Made by a program: the position numbers and the translations under genes. Below the pieces are notes generated by a model that saw nothing but the letters and a program-made list of their open reading frames with translations, did no database searches and was not told the origin of the DNA. Positions 21,359-32,696 of a DNA stretch of 64,000 nucleotides are shown here, in pieces. This stretch comes from Phlebotomus papatasi (lineage: Eukaryota; Arthropoda; Insecta; Diptera; Psychodidae). The stretch's first letter is position 1. Every line of letters begins with the position of its first letter. The stretch is from the NCBI RefSeq assembly GCF_024763615.1, contig NC_077222.1, positions 47,430,001 through 47,494,000 on the forward strand, in the 5' to 3' direction.

Positions 21359-24000
21359 ACGGTTTGTAGAAAATACCATCCAAATTTTTCTCGGTGCTTT
21401 ATATATGTTTTTGGGGTTGCCTAAACGGATTTAAAAAGGCAATTGGAGAAAATATTTTTGAAAGTACAACTTTTATATCACGACTTCGAGCATCTTGCAA
21501 AGTATGGGACGCTTTGCTACCCCTTTTTCATATATTTATTTTTGTTCTCGTTTATAGTCTTGTTGAACATAGTTATTTACATATAGATGTGAAAACAACA
21601 TAATTTTGACATACTTTGACGCATTTTAACTCGATTTATATACATTTGCGACATTTGTGCACAAACGATTTGTTTTAAAATGTTACGATTTGTTGTCACA
21701 AAAAGTGTTACCAACTTTATAATTTGTAAAATATCCGAAAAATGGTTTTTGGACAAACATTAACTAACAACGTTACAAACCCTATCTTTCAGAGTACCCA
21801 TGCCATGTTGAAGTAAATCCTCTATTGTCATATTTTGCAAATACCGAAAGTCAATTATTAGGAAATGAACAGTATTTTGCATGTTGTTAAAAAAAAATTT
21901 CTTACAAAAGGAGTTGGAGTGAAGAATCATCCTACAACATAATCCAATTTGGAAGCGTGCGAGGAATAAGCATAATACGGATAAGATTACAAAGCCCAAA
22001 TAGGATTACACATTTGAGTAGTATTACCCTTTACACTACTGTAATGTGGAATTATATGGAAATACTTTGTTAGTCAATTTTCTTCCTCTTCACATTTGAT
22101 CTAAACCCAATGTTCCAACTATAGTGTTGTTTACAAAAAAAAACACTGCTTTTTTGCTTCTGCAAATAAAAAGGAGAGAAATCCCGTCCATGGATTTATA
22201 ACTAGCGGGCGTATTTTAGTAAGCTGTTAATTAAAATGAAGTATGATGTATTGCTTTATTGTTTCTTAAATCTTTCCACTGCACGAGTTCAGTATCATAT
22301 AAGACAACATCACATATTTCAATCAAAATATCAGTCAGAAATATTTTGCACCTTAAGTGGGAATGGTCCTCTTGGGTCCATTGTAAATGTAAATCATCTG
22401 CATGACATGGAAGTCAATTTCTTATGGCCACCTTTTCACACATCCGTCACACGGATAACGAGACAGAATTAATAATGAGCGCCAGAACTCAATCAAATGC
22501 ATGCCTTCTCTTGTGTGGTGCTCACAATCCATCAGCCAATCGTGGAATTCATTCCATGGATGGTGTGCTGAAGTTTGTGTGTATGCTTACTATTCACAGC
22601 AATAAATTCACCGTGTGTGCTGCCTCCCTACAATTTCTTTATACAACAATTTACTCGCAGTAACATATAAATAAAGAAACCAACGCCTTTGCACCACACT
22701 CCAATACTCGTTCAACGTAATTATTCACAGGCAACAGAATGTCTCAATTTACTCAACAAGCTCCAAGAAACTTCCATATTGTGTGTATGTGCTTTCTTGA
22801 CAATCACCCAGAAAGTCTCTGCCTAAGCTTCTGACGTTCTACATATGAAAATGAACTTTACATGAGCATTAAATTCCACATTAGTGATTCACAGATGCGA
22901 GAAAATATCCGTAATTGCAGTACTTTTATGAAAATACTTGCTAGCACACTTTTATGCTTGTCAATCAAAAATCCTAATATAGTTAGGGGCGGTTCGGGTT
23001 ATCCTGAACAAACATTTCAGTCTCAATTTGTTGCATTGGCAAGTAAATACTCACTCTATAATTCCAAAAAAGCTATATTCCGGGTGAAATGTCAAAAGTT
23101 AGCCAAAAGGAGATCATTTCGATATGAAAAATGAAAACAAAATGGTAAATGGTCAGATAACGTTAAAAATAATTTTCAAAAGTTTAATATATTCTTCTTT
23201 TCCATTCGTAACAGAGCTAAATTAGAAGGAAAAAAATCTTCTAAATCGTAAGCTATATATTATATTAATTTTATCGAAATTCCGAAAGCTTACATAACTT
23301 AAACTGTACTGTCATCAGTCGACTTTGGATATTCAAATAAAATAATATTAAATATATATCGAACATAGACATCTTGGGTCCGGAGTAACCAATTATCCGG
23401 TCACCATAGCCCAGGAAACGGAAGTTTGATACTCCCTATTCCTCGGTAAAATCAATATTGACTGACTCTGTTTCACCACAATCATCCGGTTGCGGTACCA
23501 TTCTAAAGAGGGGAAGTAACCCCACGAGTTTCAAATTATGACCGCGAAATCTTAATACAAGAACTGACTTCTACATTATGTGGTGGAAAGAACGTCTATT
23601 GACATTAAGAATCTGTGTGATTTTGCTGACTTAATATCTTCCATAGTTTTGTTTTCACGGATTCCGAGTTTGAAGCACCCTGATTTGCAAGCTCTCTGAG
23701 GTCCTCTGTAAAGAACCTCACCTACCGTAAGCTTTTTCTAGACTTATCTATTCTGTTTGAGTACAGAGGCAAAACAAAAAAAAACTTAATTGAAATCGGT
23801 TAATAAACTTTAGAGATAGAGTCTCGTCAATTTCAGTAGGTGTAGTAAAGATCAGGGTACAATGGGGTAGAGTTGAGACGAGTGGGATCCATTGTTAGAA
23901 AGGTCTCGATGTCAGATACAATGTACTAAAATTTCATCGGACCTGTGTTAGGAATACGCGAGGAAACGAAGAATGATGAATTAAAGAACATTGTTCTTAA
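21359..24000. other. Unassigned, highly conserved between copies
   Basis: This region matches 43222-46580, apart from the B-only segment after 45000. Frames such as 22236-22472 (78 codons) and 22424-22663 are identical in both copies, but the identity of the surrounding DNA is just as high, so they are not evidence of a gene. An R3-like piece lies near 23665-23745. TACTAAAATTTCATCGGACC near 23926 recalls the R2 phrase described elsewhere. Confidence 0.4.
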
Positions 24001-24375
24001 GGAATACATGAAATATTGGGAAAACACAAATGTCTGCAGATCCACAAAGGGCTCTTATTACTAATTCAATGGACATTTTTGGGCAATTATAGGAATTTCC
24101 TAGGAAATCTACATTATCGTTGGAGTTCTTACAGGACATTGGCTGAATGCCCATCTATTTAGGATGGCCCTTACCGACAGTCCGGAGTGCAGATGGTGCA
24201 AAGTCTCATATGAAACATGGAGCACTTTCTGGGAGATTGTCCAGCGCTATCTTCGCTTAGACGCGTTATATATGGACAGGACACCATAAACTTCAAGGAT
24301 TTTCAAGTTACCCGGTTGAGTGACATACTCAACTTTTGGATCAAAGTAGAAAATGAAATCTGGATAAGGGATTAA
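24001..24375 (+). pseudogene. Non-LTR retrotransposon ORF2 C-terminus, copy A
   Basis: The reading LTGHWLNAHLFRMALTDSPE, CRWC, then (after a one-base frame change at GAAACATGGAGCAC) EHFLGDCPALSSLRR matches the conserved end of I/R1/Jockey-type ORF2 proteins. There the RNase H region is followed by a 'TGH..LN.HL..+GL.DSP.C+.C...ET..H.L..C' zinc-finger-like motif. Reverse transcriptase and endonuclease are absent. A stop at GGGATTAAA (near 24373) ends the frame earlier than in copy B. The fragment lies just upstream of the Tc1/mariner element and is dead. Confidence 0.75.
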
Positions 24376-24719
24376 ACACTTAGGCATGTAAAGCTCACTA
24401 CCCGCTCAAAATGGCTGCATCCCTTTTCTGGAACACAATCATCAATCTACAATCTACAAAATTTCATCGAAATCACTTCATAAACACCAAAAATACAATC
24501 ACTAGGGGAATTCTGTAACTTGACCACAGATGCTGTGCCCTGTCCGATTTATAAATCACTGAAAAGAGCATCCAAAAATTTAGTAATAATACAATTAAAT
24601 TGAGTTTTAAAATTGTTGATTACTTTCATCGGTACAAACTTATCAAAAAATCAACGAGCTTATCAATGAGCCCAAACATGAACCCATTCGGTTGAAAAAT
24701 GTGCTCTCTAGTTACTATA
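24376..24719. other. Former 3' region of the non-LTR fragment
   Basis: In copy B the frame continues through the matching stretch. TAGGGGAATTCTGTAACTTG near 24502 shares its first 15 bases with the start of the TA-flanked element at 37570. Nothing else recognised. Confidence 0.35.
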
Positions 24720-26354
24720 GGGTGAAGTGAGGCATCTTTGAATTTGGGACAGCTTTGAAATTAAAATTTTTCACTTATTTTTAATTTAAATTGAGCCTTA
24801 TCATGATAACGTATGGCCAGTGAAATCTGCACAAAAGTTTGAAGGCTTAAAAAAAATTAAAATGTATACCAGTCACTTTTATACCACTTTACAGTGTTGC
24901 CAGATGTGTTCTTAACATGACATAAAAGTTTTGCTATATTTAGTTAGAAAACATGGCTCCCACAAATAATACTGAAGAGTATAGACGAAAATTAGTTTGT
25001 AATTTTCAGGACAGTCATCCCACATTGAATAAATCTGAAGTCGTAAAACATTTTGTGACTATGGGAATATCGCAAAGGAGTATTTATAGCATCCTGTCGA
25101 ACTATGGGAAGCGAAAAATCACTACACGAGCTAAGGGATCTGGAAATTTTAGCATCCTTATTCAATCGAAGATGCGGGCTCGACTTGCAAGTTAACATCC
25201 AATAGAGTTGCAAAGTCATACCGTGAGCTTGGTAACAAACTTGAATGTAGCAAAACAACGGTGAAGAAGTATCTGGAGTCTATGGGAATCAAGAGGAGTA
25301 CCAGAAAACCGAAGCCAGCTGTCTCAGAAACTCAGGAAAAGACTCAGAAAATTCGTTTGTCTCTTTTGACCCAAAATGTTTTTCACGTTCAGAATGACTT
25401 TATTTGTGTCATGGACGATGAGTCCTATTTCACCACGGATGGTAATAAGTGGCAGGGGCAGTATTATTATGTACGTGACGACAATGTAGACAAGAAAGAT
25501 AAGTACGTTGAGCATACTAAGTACCCGAAAAAGGTCCTTTTGTGGCTTGCAATCAGTGCTGCTGGAATGTCTGAGCCCGCGTTCCTCACAAAGAGTCTAA
25601 CGCAAAATTCTGACGTCTATATCAGAGATTGCTTGCCTAAGCTGGAAGCTTTCATCAATAAGTATCATCGAAGGGACAATGTGATCTTCTGGCCAGACCT
25701 AGCACCAAGCCATTACTCAAGGAAGACAATGAACGCATTATGGAGGAACTTCACATACCTGTTGTCAAGAAGGAAGAAAGCTCCCCCTAACGTCCCCCAA
25801 TTGAGGCCTATTAAATCATTTTGGGCTAATATTAAGTAAAAGGTGTATGCCCGAAACTTTCGATCCAAAACCGAAGTCACGCTGAAGGGAAAAATAAAAC
25901 GAGAGTTGAAGAAGATGCCAACATCCACATTTTCGACATCAATGGCGGAAGTTCCCCGAATGTGCCGAAAGGCTCATCGGATCGGACCAGATTTTTTCCT
26001 GAAATAAGTTCATACATATACCTTTCAAAACATGTAAAAAAGTTATAATAAAACTATGTACAAATATTAGAAAATTGTGTTTGAACTTTGTGCAGATTTC
26101 ACTGGCCATACGTTATCATGATCTTGATCATGATTTTGTTGCTTTTGTTTTTTTTTCTTTTGCATTTTTTTTATTTATCTTGTCACAATTGTAAGAGGGA
26201 TGACCCTATTTTTTGATTAATAAATATTATTATTATTATTATTTATTATTATATAATTTAGCTGCACAGATTGAGAAGCTCAGTTCCATTTAAACATAGG
26301 AGAAAAATTTCAATTTCAAAGCTGCCACACATTCAAAAGTACCCCACTTCCCCC
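24720..26354 (+). mobile_element. Tc1/mariner (DD37-type) transposon, copy A
   Basis: The element starts GGGTGAAGTGAGGCATC after TA (24718-24719) and ends ACCCCACTTCCCCC before TA (26355-26356). Long inverted sub-terminal sequences continue inward: GGGACAGCTTTGAAATTAAA answers TTCAATTTCAAAGCTGCC. An inner inverted pair lies at 24800-24845 and 26081-26122 (ATCATGATAACGTATGGCCA with its complement). A decayed transposase lies between. A (TTA)n stretch occurs near 26227-26255. Confidence 0.8.
24953..25839 (+). pseudogene. Tc1/mariner transposase, frameshifted, copy A
   Basis: Met at 24953 opens a helix-turn-helix region (NKSEVVKHFVTMGISQRSIY). A frameshift near 25160 includes a 7-base insertion absent from copy B. 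Reading resumes with SNRVAKSYRELGNKLECSKT (second helix-turn-helix) and runs to 25839. The first catalytic Asp is in VMDDESYF and the second in FWPDLAPSHYS. The final block PNVPQLRPIKSFWANIK carries Lys where the catalytic Glu normally follows 'RPI'. A further 2-base insertion (GCATTATGGAGG; GCATTGGAGG in B) lies before it. Allowing for the shifts, about 37 residues separate the second Asp from that Lys, as in the ITmD37E group known from mosquitoes. The gene is inactive. Confidence 0.8.
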
Positions 26355-26359
26355 TAACC

Positions 26360-27040
26360 GGTTTTAGGAAAGATTTATAAGACATATCTAAAAATGAAAA
26401 TAAACGACTGACTTATTTTTTAGGTATCCCAATAAAACATGGTTTTAGGTGGGCGTAGGGAAAATGAAAGATATATTAACGGTCCCTTGAGTCGAATTAC
26501 GGTGAGTGTCTTGAAAATCCGTATATCGAACTATTTTGCCCGTTTTACCTGCAGGTCTGGCGATACCACTTGACTCAATGGGTCAAGTGGTAGAGCGCTC
26601 GCTCTATGATGCAAGTGTCCCGGGTTCGAATCCCCTTTAGGTCGCCAGGAATTTTTCTGGCGTTAAAGGTGTTCGGATTGCATCCAGTGAGCTTCACTGC
26701 ACTTGAACCACAGGCATGGAACTGACAACCTTATCCCGTACAAGAAAAAAATAATAATGCATGTCTAGAAATCCCCTTGCGGGAAGGCCTAGTTCCTTCA
26801 TGAAATGTTGTGCCCGAATTATTATTATTATTAATCTGGCGATAACTGAACTGAAGGAATGAACGGATGAATGTATGTACGGACGGACAGTCAAACCGTA
26901 TGACATCATTTTTCATAAATCGTTTGATTCGTGAAGATATGTTGAAAAAAAGGGGAGTGGAAGGTAGAAATTTTGGAATTTCATAAATTAAGGGATTTAT
27001 TCTACTCCCTCAGTAGAGTTCGAGCGATAAAAAGGTAGCA
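26360..27040 (-). repeat. R1-family copy, reverse, split by a SINE
   Basis: The minus strand carries R1 pieces on both sides of the SINE. To its left are ACCGTTAATATATC and CATGTTTTATTGGGATACC; to its right are ACTGTCCGTCCGTACATAC, ACGATTTATGAAAAATGATG and CGAACTCTACTGAGGGAG. The same order is found at 11470-12040. Confidence 0.65.
26566..26834 (+). mobile_element. tRNA-derived SINE with 10-bp TSD, copy A
   Basis: The tRNA-like head has box A (TCAAGTGGTAGAGCGC) and box B (GGTTCGAATCC). The body matches the SINE at 556-815, and the tail is (ATT)n. It is flanked by the 10-base duplication TCTGGCGATA (26556-26565 and 26835-26844), as expected for LINE-mediated insertion. The element sits inside an R1-family copy, so it is younger than that repeat. 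Confidence 0.88.
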
Positions 27041-28390
27041 AAATAATTCCAGCATGTTATTAATTAGGTACTAATTGCAGGAAACAAATTCACGATATCA
27101 TAATATCAATACGTTTTTAATGTCTATACATGTCAAAACTGAATTATTTGCTCTATTTGAAATTATAATTTTTCTATTATATTAATTAGGCAATTAAATA
27201 GTCATTTTCCAACGAATTACTTATATAAGGAGAATCTAATAGGAAGAATAGGAAGTTTTCCTATTTCTGCGGGAAGGCAATTCGTGTTGGAGGTTAGTGA
27301 GAAATTGGCGCAGAAAGCGTGATCGTTGCTCCACCTTTTCAGTAGGCGTCTCTCTTCAGGTACACAAACATAAATTGGCGGATCGTAAAGTGTGTGTGAA
27401 TCCGACGATGGAGTCTCTTACTCTATACTAAATCGTGGTAATGTTTCAATAAGCACACAGGAGGGGACTACCTATAATAATATCTTGGCTTGCAGTAAAA
27501 AAAAATGTGTTCACCAATTTCAAGCAATGTTTGGTAAATTAATTGAAGTGTTGATTCTTCTGTACATCTCAATTAATTTTTTAATTTCCATTTATTTCAT
27601 TTATCTTTTATTTTCGTCAAGACAGAGAGAGAAATGAGATGAGATGAGAATGGGAGATATTTCTGTAGGAAATCTTCATGTATCAAATTAACTCATTCTC
27701 GAGAGTATAAAATAATAAATCTAACCTGTCAGATAGAAACTCGTAATTACTAAACACACATAGAAAATCTCATAGACACGGCAATCAGAAAACCGGGTAA
27801 CAAATAAGTCATAGTTTTGATCTATAACACGATCCATCTTCTCACTTGTGGCACGCAGATCTCACCTTTGCTAAATAAAAACTAGTCACATTTTATATAA
27901 TTCTAAAAAAAAATCCAGTAGAAATAGCAATTGTTATTGCAAAGCAAGATTAGATTAAAAGCGACAATATTCACCTCACAAGATTTTTTACAGAAGTCAA
28001 ATTCTCGAACGCAACCAATCACAACGGGTTACTGAATACTGTCTATTTCGTTTGTCAATTGTCTTAATCGGAAATTTCGCCATGGCTAAAACCAATTACC
28101 TCGTACAACACTTCCTTTTTTATTAATCCGATACATTTTCCCTTCTTTTAAGCAGTAAGGCAAAATTATCTTTATATTAACCAGTAACCAGCCAAAAACT
28201 TATCTGGTTAAGCTCGTGAATTTGGGCTCAGAATTATCATTGTTTATGATTTTAAATCTGTATGTTATATGTACGTGTTATATGCATACCAGGGGTTGCA
28301 AATTTTTCCTTGTAGGTACTCCCCGAAAAATGCTTTGGCGGTCTAACATCCTGTAAAATTTTCATTTACGAGTCTCTGGAGACCACTTTC
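27041..28390. other. Unassigned, nearly identical in both copies
   Basis: This matches 49615-50955 with very few differences. It has no recognised family. The patch 27240-27420 is GC-richer and could be part of an exon or a regulatory element, but I see no supported frame. Confidence 0.35.
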
Positions 28391-28404
28391 TAAGAAATAA
28401 GGTC

Positions 28405-28840
28405 AGTCTGTTTGTCCGTCGGACTAAAAATCAAAACTAGAGGCCAAACTAGAGATAGAGACGTGGGGCTTTCGGAAGACCCCCTCCCCATAAGTCCACC
28501 AAGGATCGATAACATGCCCCCCCATGCCCTACTTGTCCCTTTTGCATTCAAAACCTCATTTTTTAGATTGTTCGAAAACGCGTCCTTCGATTTTTCATTT
28601 TTAGTTATGTTGTAGAGATTGCCTAGGTGGACATTTTGTCCATACGTAAATACCGTTCTATCATTTTTAATAACGGTTTTCCAAGGTCTGTTAATGTTAA
28701 ATGTCAAAAAGGTTCTAGACTAGAGAGTTCATTTATCTACCAATGGGGTCATATTTAGGTTTGTTGGAAAGGTTTTGGAATTTCTGACAAGCCTATAACT
28801 GATTCCAATCGATTATGTAGCGATAATGAACCAATTCATA
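28405..28840 (+). repeat. R1-family copy
   Basis: R1 landmarks: GTCTGTTTGTCCGTCGGACT, AACTAGAGATAGAGACGTGG, CATAAGTCCACCAAGGATCG, GATTGTTCGAAAACGCGTCC, ATTGCCTAGGTGGACATTTT, ACGGTTTTCCAAGGTCTG and GGTTTGTTGGAAAGGTTTTG. No coding frame. Confidence 0.75.
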
Positions 28841-28841
28841 A

Positions 28842-30286
28842 CACTATGCAACACGATTTTTAGCACACGGATCTCACATGGTACGTTTGGTAGAGTCGAG
28901 TCTCCTGATCAAGAATCAAAGAGGGGTTCTTGGTTTTGCTCCCATACGTCACAATTTTCTTTAATTATTTTTTTTTTGTTTTTGCTGTTTTGTCTCATAT
29001 TATAAATTATTCCTTAGGTTCTAATATACAGAACTTAATAAATGAACATTCGTTGGAAAGGTAAGAAGTTGTGCTTCAACTTGAAAATGATGTTAAAATA
29101 AATATCTTATCTATCTTATCTTATGATGTGATATTTTTAAAAAAAATCCTTGTGGTCAGAAAAACAAAATATAACTAAAATTATAACTAAAATGATGATA
29201 AAATAAATATCTTATCTATCTTATCTTATGATGTGATATTTTTAAAAAAAATCCTTGTGGTCAGAAAAACAAAATATAACTAAAATTTCCCAAAAATGGC
29301 CTAAGAAAACAACTTTTGAAAAATCATATGAACTAAACTAAACTAAATATTAATGTACTCTCTTCAACACACAAAAGATTCCACATTGGACTACATTTTT
29401 GCCATAGTAGACATCCTGCTCCGATACCTTTAAATGCCTTATTTTTTGATTTTAGTCATTTTCAAAAAACACGAAATCAGCAAATTTTTGCCAAAACAAT
29501 TATTTTCTCAACAAACTGATGATGATATTGACTTGGAATGTTCTGAGTATCCCCCATAAGTTGATCCAAGGAATCCAAATGTTACTTCAATTTCATCCCA
29601 ATGTCTATTCTTCCCCACCAGAAACCACTCTTAGGAATATCTGAAGAACTTAACCATATATGCTTTTCAGTTTTGAATATGTTTTAGAGACCATCCTAGC
29701 GAACATTTCATCCATACATTCCAAAGACGTCCCACCCCTCCCTTTCCCACATGGTAATAATCTGGTCAAAAAAGTAGAATTTCTTCTGAAAAATTTTCTG
29801 ACTAAAATCAAGAAATAAGGCAGTTAGAGGTATCGGAGCAGGATGTCTTCTATGGCAAAAATGTAGTCCAATGTGGAATCTATTGTGTGCTGAAGAGAGT
29901 ACATTAATATTTAGTTTAGTTTAGTTTATATGATATTTTAAAAGTTGCTTTCTTAGGTCATTTTTGGGAAATTTTAGTTATATTTTGTTTTTCTGACTCC
30001 AAGGATTTTTTTTTTTTAAATATCACATCATTTTCAAGTTGAAGCACAACTTCTTACCTTTCCAACGGCTGTTCATTTATTAAGTTCTGTACATTAGAAC
30101 CTAAGGAATAATTTATAATATGAGACAAAACAGCAAAAACAAAAAAAAAATAATTAAAGAAAATTGTGACGTATAGGAGCAAAACCAAGAACCCCTCCTT
30201 GATTCTTGATCAGGAGACTCGACTCTACCAAACGTACTATGTGAGTTCCGTGTGCCAAAACAAAGTTGTCAATTTGTTGCATAGTG
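28842..30286. repeat. Long inverted repeat with spacer, copy A
   Basis: The left arm begins CACTATGCAACA (28842) and GCACACGGATCTCAC (28863). The right arm ends GTGAGTTCCGTGTGC (30255) and TGTTGCATAGTG (30286). Each arm is about 450-600 bases and pairs closely, including GGTACGTTTGGTAGAGTCGA, TTCTTGGTTTTGCTCC and TATCGGAGCAGGATGTCTTC. The spacer (about 29460-29800) contains R1 fragments (CCCCCATAAGTTGATCCAAG; CCTCCCTTTCCCACATGG). The left arm carries a private tandem duplication of about 105 bases. No transposon ends are certain. Confidence 0.85.
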
Positions 30287-30339
30287 TAATAGATAAGTTA
30301 TTTTTATCAAAAAAATCAATTGTATTACTTCAAAGCTAT

Positions 30340-31060
30340 TCTGGGCGATCTTTTGATCCTCACAGCTGGAGTCAGAAGAGTCTCAGGTCTCAGGGAATTA
30401 GGTTTTTTTGTTTGATATCTATCAAAGTGCAACTATAACATATTATAATTTACTATTTCATGAGTCTGCCCATCATGGTCTGACCTGACCAGCCTCATCA
30501 AAAAATTATAAAAATAATAAAAAAAAATAATAAAAATAAAATTATAAAATTTATAAAATTTCCTTTGTGATAATAGCGCCCTAAGCGGTGATTCTATGGA
30601 CTTTCGATGTTAGAAGGAAATATGATATTTCACTAGAGCTTTCTAAAACGCTTTCATTAATCAAATTCAGACTATTAAAATCGGAGCTAGAACCATTTTA
30701 AAAAAAATTACCCCTTCCTAGCTAGGGTCAGAAGACTGGAAGGCCTTGAATCTTTTATCGAAAGCTCTGGCTCAGCTATAATATACTAAAATTTGAGTTC
30801 AATCCGTGACATAGGGACCGAACCATTGGAAAAAACAAAAAAAAAATGAGGGTTTTCAAAATGGCGGAAGGAAGGGTGTCAATACGCCAAATTACAATTT
30901 TCACCTGATATGTAACGTTTCGAAAACTTCATGTCGATATCTTTATTAGAATGGGAGTTATAAAATTCCAAAGAGCGGCAGAACGGACGGACGAGAAAAT
31001 TTTTTAGCCATCCATATATTCCTGATTAGTGTGTCAATAGAATTTCGGGGGTATAACAAT
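30340..31060 (+). repeat. R2-family repeat, copy A
   Basis: R2 landmarks: TTTTTTTGTTTGATATCTAT, ATAATAGCGCCCTAAGCGGT, CGATGTTAGAAGGAAATATG, TATAATATACTAAAATTTGA, TTCAAAATGGCGGAAGGAAG, GTCGATATCTTTATTAG and GAACGGACGGACGAG. The same sequence of pieces occurs at 39085-39700. Confidence 0.7.
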
Positions 31061-32245
31061 TATTAGAATTAAAAGCTCAACTTCTTTGAAATTTTCCACC
31101 CCCTTACCCCGCCATGACTTAGATTAGCGCTATGGATATACACAATCATACTGATTGATACGTACGTATCGACCAGAGCGACAGACGATCGACATCTGTC
31201 ACTACAATTTAATGAACCACGTTACAAGATTAGATCTTTTTCACTGTTTAAACAAGTTTTATAAGTGAAATATATCTCTATAGTGAAAAAAAAATAGCTC
31301 GAAACTCTCTTGAAATTCCAAGAGCAACTGGTGACGAACACTGGTTCGGTGGTGGGTTAAATTTATATTCCCGGGTTCCACGTACTTCTTTCTCCTCAGC
31401 ATGAACGAGGAGTTTGTGCAATTGGAACGTCCAATTTATTTTATAACCATCTTTTTGTACTCAATATAATGTCCATTGGGTAATTATTGCTCCATTTGCA
31501 TACACACAACAACCAATTAATCATTGTGGATGGGCGTTTCATTATTTCTTTCACCTCTGCCAATTTCTGTTTTGCTTCTTGCACATTCACTCTTCCTTGG
31601 ACCTATCCTCAAGTTCCAGTCAAGACGGAGATGGAAGAGTGTATGCGAAAAAAAAACTAAGCTGGAATACAGTACGTTTCTGATAAAATAAATAAGAGGA
31701 ACAAAGCACATGTCCTGTTGACACCAACGTGCAATAAATTCTTGCAGCCCCCGTTTTGAGTCTCTCGTTCCAAGAAACCATTTAGTCAACCCTTTTGTAC
31801 TTCCATATAATAACTATCCAATCAATTCAGTTACATTCTACCTGTTAAGCGACGAATATATCCATATATTGGATACAAAGGCTTCTTATCCTCTGAGCGT
31901 GTGTGTTGTTCATTTCTATCCTTTTTTTCAGAGGGCGACTTCTTTTTTCTTAATTAAAATTCTATTGAAACGGTAGCTCCACACACTCTTCCCATTGATT
32001 CTGGATTACGTGGAAATTGAGTCATTTTTGCTATTTCACTTCTCTTTTCATCCTTCTATTTTTCATTCGTCCTGGCTGCAAATATTTCCCTTTCGCAGTG
32101 TTTCGTTTATCATATTGCGTATTTGTACATCATACATATTTCAAAAAAAACTTATATAATTAAGTGAAATTATATTTACAAAATATAAAAAAGCGAGACA
32201 AATGACTCGACAAAAACTAATGAACTTCTCTCACATACATGATTT
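31061..32245. other. Unassigned, nearly identical in both copies
   Basis: This matches 53120-54305. ACGTACGTATCG near 31160 is a short palindrome. No gene is supported; a 90-codon reverse frame at 31517-31789 is conserved only as much as the flanking DNA. Confidence 0.35.
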
Positions 32246-32284
32246 ACTGCTCAAACTCTATAGAGGTAGCAGCAATCGGTGGCA

Positions 32285-32557
32285 GCCAAAATCCCGAAAG
32301 CCAAAATCCCGAAAGCCAAAATCCCGAATGTTCAAAATCCTGAAAGGGATGAAATTATATGGAGGAAAATGTTTAGAATAATTTCCCAAGACACAGAAGA
32401 TTTCCCTTTGCCTCTATATCAAGCGCGGGTACAATCGTGTGATTAGCTATGACACTTTTAAGAATTCGGGATTTTGGCTTTCGGATTTTGGCCCTTTCGG
32501 GATTTTGGCGTTCGAGATTTTGGCGTTCGGGATTTTGGCGTTCGGGATTTTGACCGG
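32285..32557. mobile_element. Foldback of GGGATTTTGGC arrays, copy A
   Basis: Two short tandem arrays of a 15-18-base unit face each other. GCCAAAATCCCGAAA is repeated three times on the left (32285-32347) and GGGATTTTGGCGTTC with variants four to five times on the right (32465-32557), around about 120 bases of unrelated DNA. The element interrupts an R1 copy: CTGCTCAAACTCTATAGAGG lies left of it, and TTGGGCTCGTTCAAAAGG right. Arrays of inverted tandem units are the hallmark of foldback-type elements; the class is inferred. Confidence 0.65.
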
Positions 32558-32559
32558 GA

Positions 32560-32696
32560 TCCATCATGTTTGGGCTCGTTCAAAAGGTCTTGAAATTTCT
32601 GAGAATTCTGAAGAAGTTCCAATCGATGCTGAATGATGAACCTGTAATGAACCGGTCATAACCGATAACAAATTTTTATTCGAAATTCTTTGTGCA
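32560..32696 (+). repeat. R1-family 3' part, copy A
   Basis: ATGTTTGGGCTCGTTCAAAA, TGAAATTTCTGAGAATTCTG, GTTCCAATCGATG and ATGAACCGGTCATAACCG match the last third of R1 copies such as 14345-14475. Confidence 0.65.

Noticed and set aside
22236..22663. Conserved small proteins (78 and 79 codons) identical in copies A and B
   Set aside because: The whole surrounding DNA is equally identical, so there is no sign of selection on the frames, and no domain or splice context is recognisable.
23390..23570. GC-richer block considered as a host exon or part of the non-LTR element
   Set aside because: Neither strand gives a frame or motif I can assign, and its link to the ORF2 tail about 500 bases downstream is not demonstrable by eye.
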